Part shown: positions 61,951-64,000 of the stretch, piece after piece
Numbering within the stretch: the first letter of the stretch is position 1
How the letters are laid out: every line of letters begins with the position of its first letter
Assembly (NCBI GenBank): GCA_963969395.1
Contig: OZ017795.1
Coordinates: 11,470,001-11,534,000 of the forward strand
Reading direction: 5' to 3'
Source: Pseudoscleropodium purum
Lineage: Eukaryota; Streptophyta; Bryopsida; Hypnales; Brachytheciaceae
Length of the DNA stretch: 64,000 nt
Notes under the pieces: model-generated
What the model was told of the DNA's origin: nothing
Databases searched by the model: none
Seen by the model: the letters and a program-made list of their open reading frames with translations, nothing else
Program-made: the position numbers and the translations under genes

Positions 61951-63429
61951 AAATTGCACAAGGAAGCAATTCAGCATGGTTGACATGATGTGGAATCTTT
62001 TTGGTAGTCAAAAGGGGATTCTAGATTCTCTTAGAATGTATTTTTGGGGCACCATATGAATAAACTACAAATTTTCAAAGTGTTGAGAATAGGTGTTTCA
62101 GAAATCAATCATAGATTCTTATGAATAGTGGGAGTACATTTCAGGCAAGAATCTAGACTGTGCGGTTTTTGAAAGTGGTCAAAATTAGGCATAGTTTTCT
62201 TTAGTTACATCAATTTCCACTCTATAAAGTTTATAAGTTAGGACGTCTTAAAACAAATCAAGCTTTGAAAGTGTCTTCTAATGTGGAGGTACATTGGGCT
62301 TTCTTCAATGCACCATCTAATTGAACCATTATTATACATTTCAAGAGGTGAGCACTTTTAGAGACCATTGCATTTGAACTTTTAAAAACTTGTAACTAAG
62401 CCCACGAAAGTCATTAAAAATATGAAACGACTTGGGGTGAGATTCCATTTTTATTTTTATTTCCATGAAAATTTATTGAAAATATTTAAAAGAATTTGCT
62501 TCCCCCATATGTGATCAACTCTATAACGTGCACTTTAATTATGAATTTTCTACCTAAATCTTTAAAAGGATGGAGCCTAGGAATGTAAGAACAACCATAA
62601 TGTCTTTTGCAATCATTATCCTAAACCACTAAATATGAAAGATTGACTAGAGTTTATTTATCCATTTTTTTTCCATTGATGAATTCACATGTCTTCTATA
62701 AATCATAAAATTTTCAGATTTTTTTGAGAAAAACTGAAATTCCCAAGAGTATTTGAAGTAAAGTGAAGAAAATTCTTATCAAATATAATAAAATCCTTAA
62801 AATTATGAAAACTTCATTGTGGGTATATTTTATATTGTAGAATATGATGTTGTAAAACAAATTTTCATGTTGTCCTATAATTAAAGAATTATTAGACCAA
62901 TTTACAAATCCAAAGTTTAAATTACAACAAAATATTCAAACGCAAAAATTTTCAAATAATCAAATTGGAGTAGAATGTAGATAAACATTATTTCATTGGT
63001 TGGTCTCAGGTTTTTTTTAAATTGGCTAAAATACAAATTTAGATCAAGGTGGTACAAGTTGTTGATATACACTGAAAAATCCTCTTTGTAATATGATTTT
63101 TTTTTATCATCTTCTTGTTAAATAGGCCAATAATACGTCAATGTGGGAATTTCCACCAATATAGTGATCTAACACATTCAAAGAATTCTTGATTAGGAAA
63201 ATTAGATGAACATTATAATTCTATATTTTATATGATTCATTTGAAATCATCCAAATATCCACTTTGTGGCATTGTAGAAGTATAAAATGATGGATTCCCT
63301 TTGTTTAAAAAAAAGATAAAATATACAATCACAAAGTTCAAAACTTTGTCACTACATCATAAACCTTTAGCCCATACTTTGGATCCAATGGTGCTAGTAT
63401 GTGAGAATGAAAATGCAAACATATGAGCT

Positions 63430-63470
<41 letters not shown>

Positions 63471-64000
63471 CATATACACATACATAAGTAGATATATTAC
63501 AACTATTGAAGGTGCTTATGATATAAACAATTATAATATAGATACCTATATTATAATTACACTATCATAGAAGATTTCTATAACATAGACACCTATTAGG
63601 TGTATAGTCTTTTAAGCTCATGTGCTCACACTCCTAGGCTCACATAATAACAACCCTCCCTTGAATCTATTCATACCATTATTTTTCATTTATCTAATTT
63701 TCTTTAGTTTGTTGTTTATCAACTTAATTACCAAGGACTTGTTGTCAAGTGAAAATTTGTCTCATTCTAAATTTGAAATGCTTCAATAGACAATATGTAT
63801 TTGTATATTTCATAATAATTATATGGGCCATATATGAACCACAAGAAGTTGTTTTTCAAAGGTTGAATAGATTTTGTTTATCAAATACCTTTCATATTTA
63901 TTTATACAATTGGTTGTTAATTTTAGACATTCTATTTATTAATAAAACTTTGAACCAACATGAAAAATCTATAAAAATCATGGAGAATTGGATACAATGC
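61950..64000. other. AT-rich intergenic region with a TA microsatellite
   Basis: A (TA)n run occupies about 63,435-63,467 and is followed by 'cata' repeats. I recognise no gene in the rest of the interval. Confidence 0.55.

Noticed and set aside
63435..63480. Alternating TA run considered as a regulatory element
   Set aside because: It is a simple dinucleotide microsatellite with no gene nearby.
1..64000. CRISPR arrays, prokaryotic operons, rRNA and tRNA genes
   Set aside because: The tandem arrays seen lack alternating unique spacers, the genes are intron-rich, and I found no tRNA- or rRNA-like conserved segments by eye. A tRNAscan and Rfam search would be decisive.

Overview
This is nuclear DNA from a land plant. 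Long AT-rich, repeat-filled intergenic stretches surround a few intron-rich genes with GT-AG introns. Three proteins are clearly plant-type: a PRT6-like N-recognin, a plant-clade ATP-phosphofructokinase and a family-1 UDP-glycosyltransferase. The heavily split genes, including three introns in the glycosyltransferase, and the long GC-richer leaders make me lean towards a seedless plant (bryophyte, lycophyte or fern). That placement is an inference; the sequence here does not fix the species.

Layout. 1-20.2 kb is mostly gene-poor and AT-rich. It holds a CACTA-type MITE with a perfect 3-bp target duplication (725-1286), a 235-bp MITE with a 9-bp target duplication (8006-8240), a family of long palindromic repeats with three copies (about 2.7, 16.5 and 19.1 kb), a 15-bp tandem array and a 62-bp tandem array. 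There is one possible short spliced transcription unit (8.45-10.1 kb). 20.2-39.6 kb is one large + strand gene for a PRT6/UBR1-type E3 ubiquitin ligase, which I reconstruct as 44 exons and about 1,748 residues. 41.8-43.9 kb is a small + strand gene for a 155-residue membrane-anchored coiled-coil protein that I do not recognise. 45.7-52.8 kb is a - strand phosphofructokinase gene (14-15 exons) with an unusual C-terminal extension that ends against a 71-bp minisatellite; two of its introns carry MITE-like elements. 52.8-58.6 kb is intergenic, with two adjacent foldback elements near 54 kb. 58.6-61.3 kb is a - strand glycosyltransferase gene (4 exons, 487 residues). 61.3-64 kb is AT-rich with a TA microsatellite.

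The genes have unrelated jobs (protein degradation by the N-degron pathway, an unknown organelle-type membrane protein, glycolysis, small-molecule glycosylation). Nothing suggests a cluster or operon-like unit. I found no CRISPR array, no rRNA or tRNA gene I could defend, and no clear autonomous transposon. The most unusual items are the Cys/His-rich tail and adjoining minisatellite of the phosphofructokinase gene, the unrecognised 155-residue protein, the overlapping upstream ORF at the PRT6 start codon, and the palindromic repeat families. I cannot support a claim of a wholly new biological system here.

Exon coordinates come from reading splice sites and frames by eye. They are internally consistent (every joined CDS is a multiple of three), but they have not been checked against transcripts.
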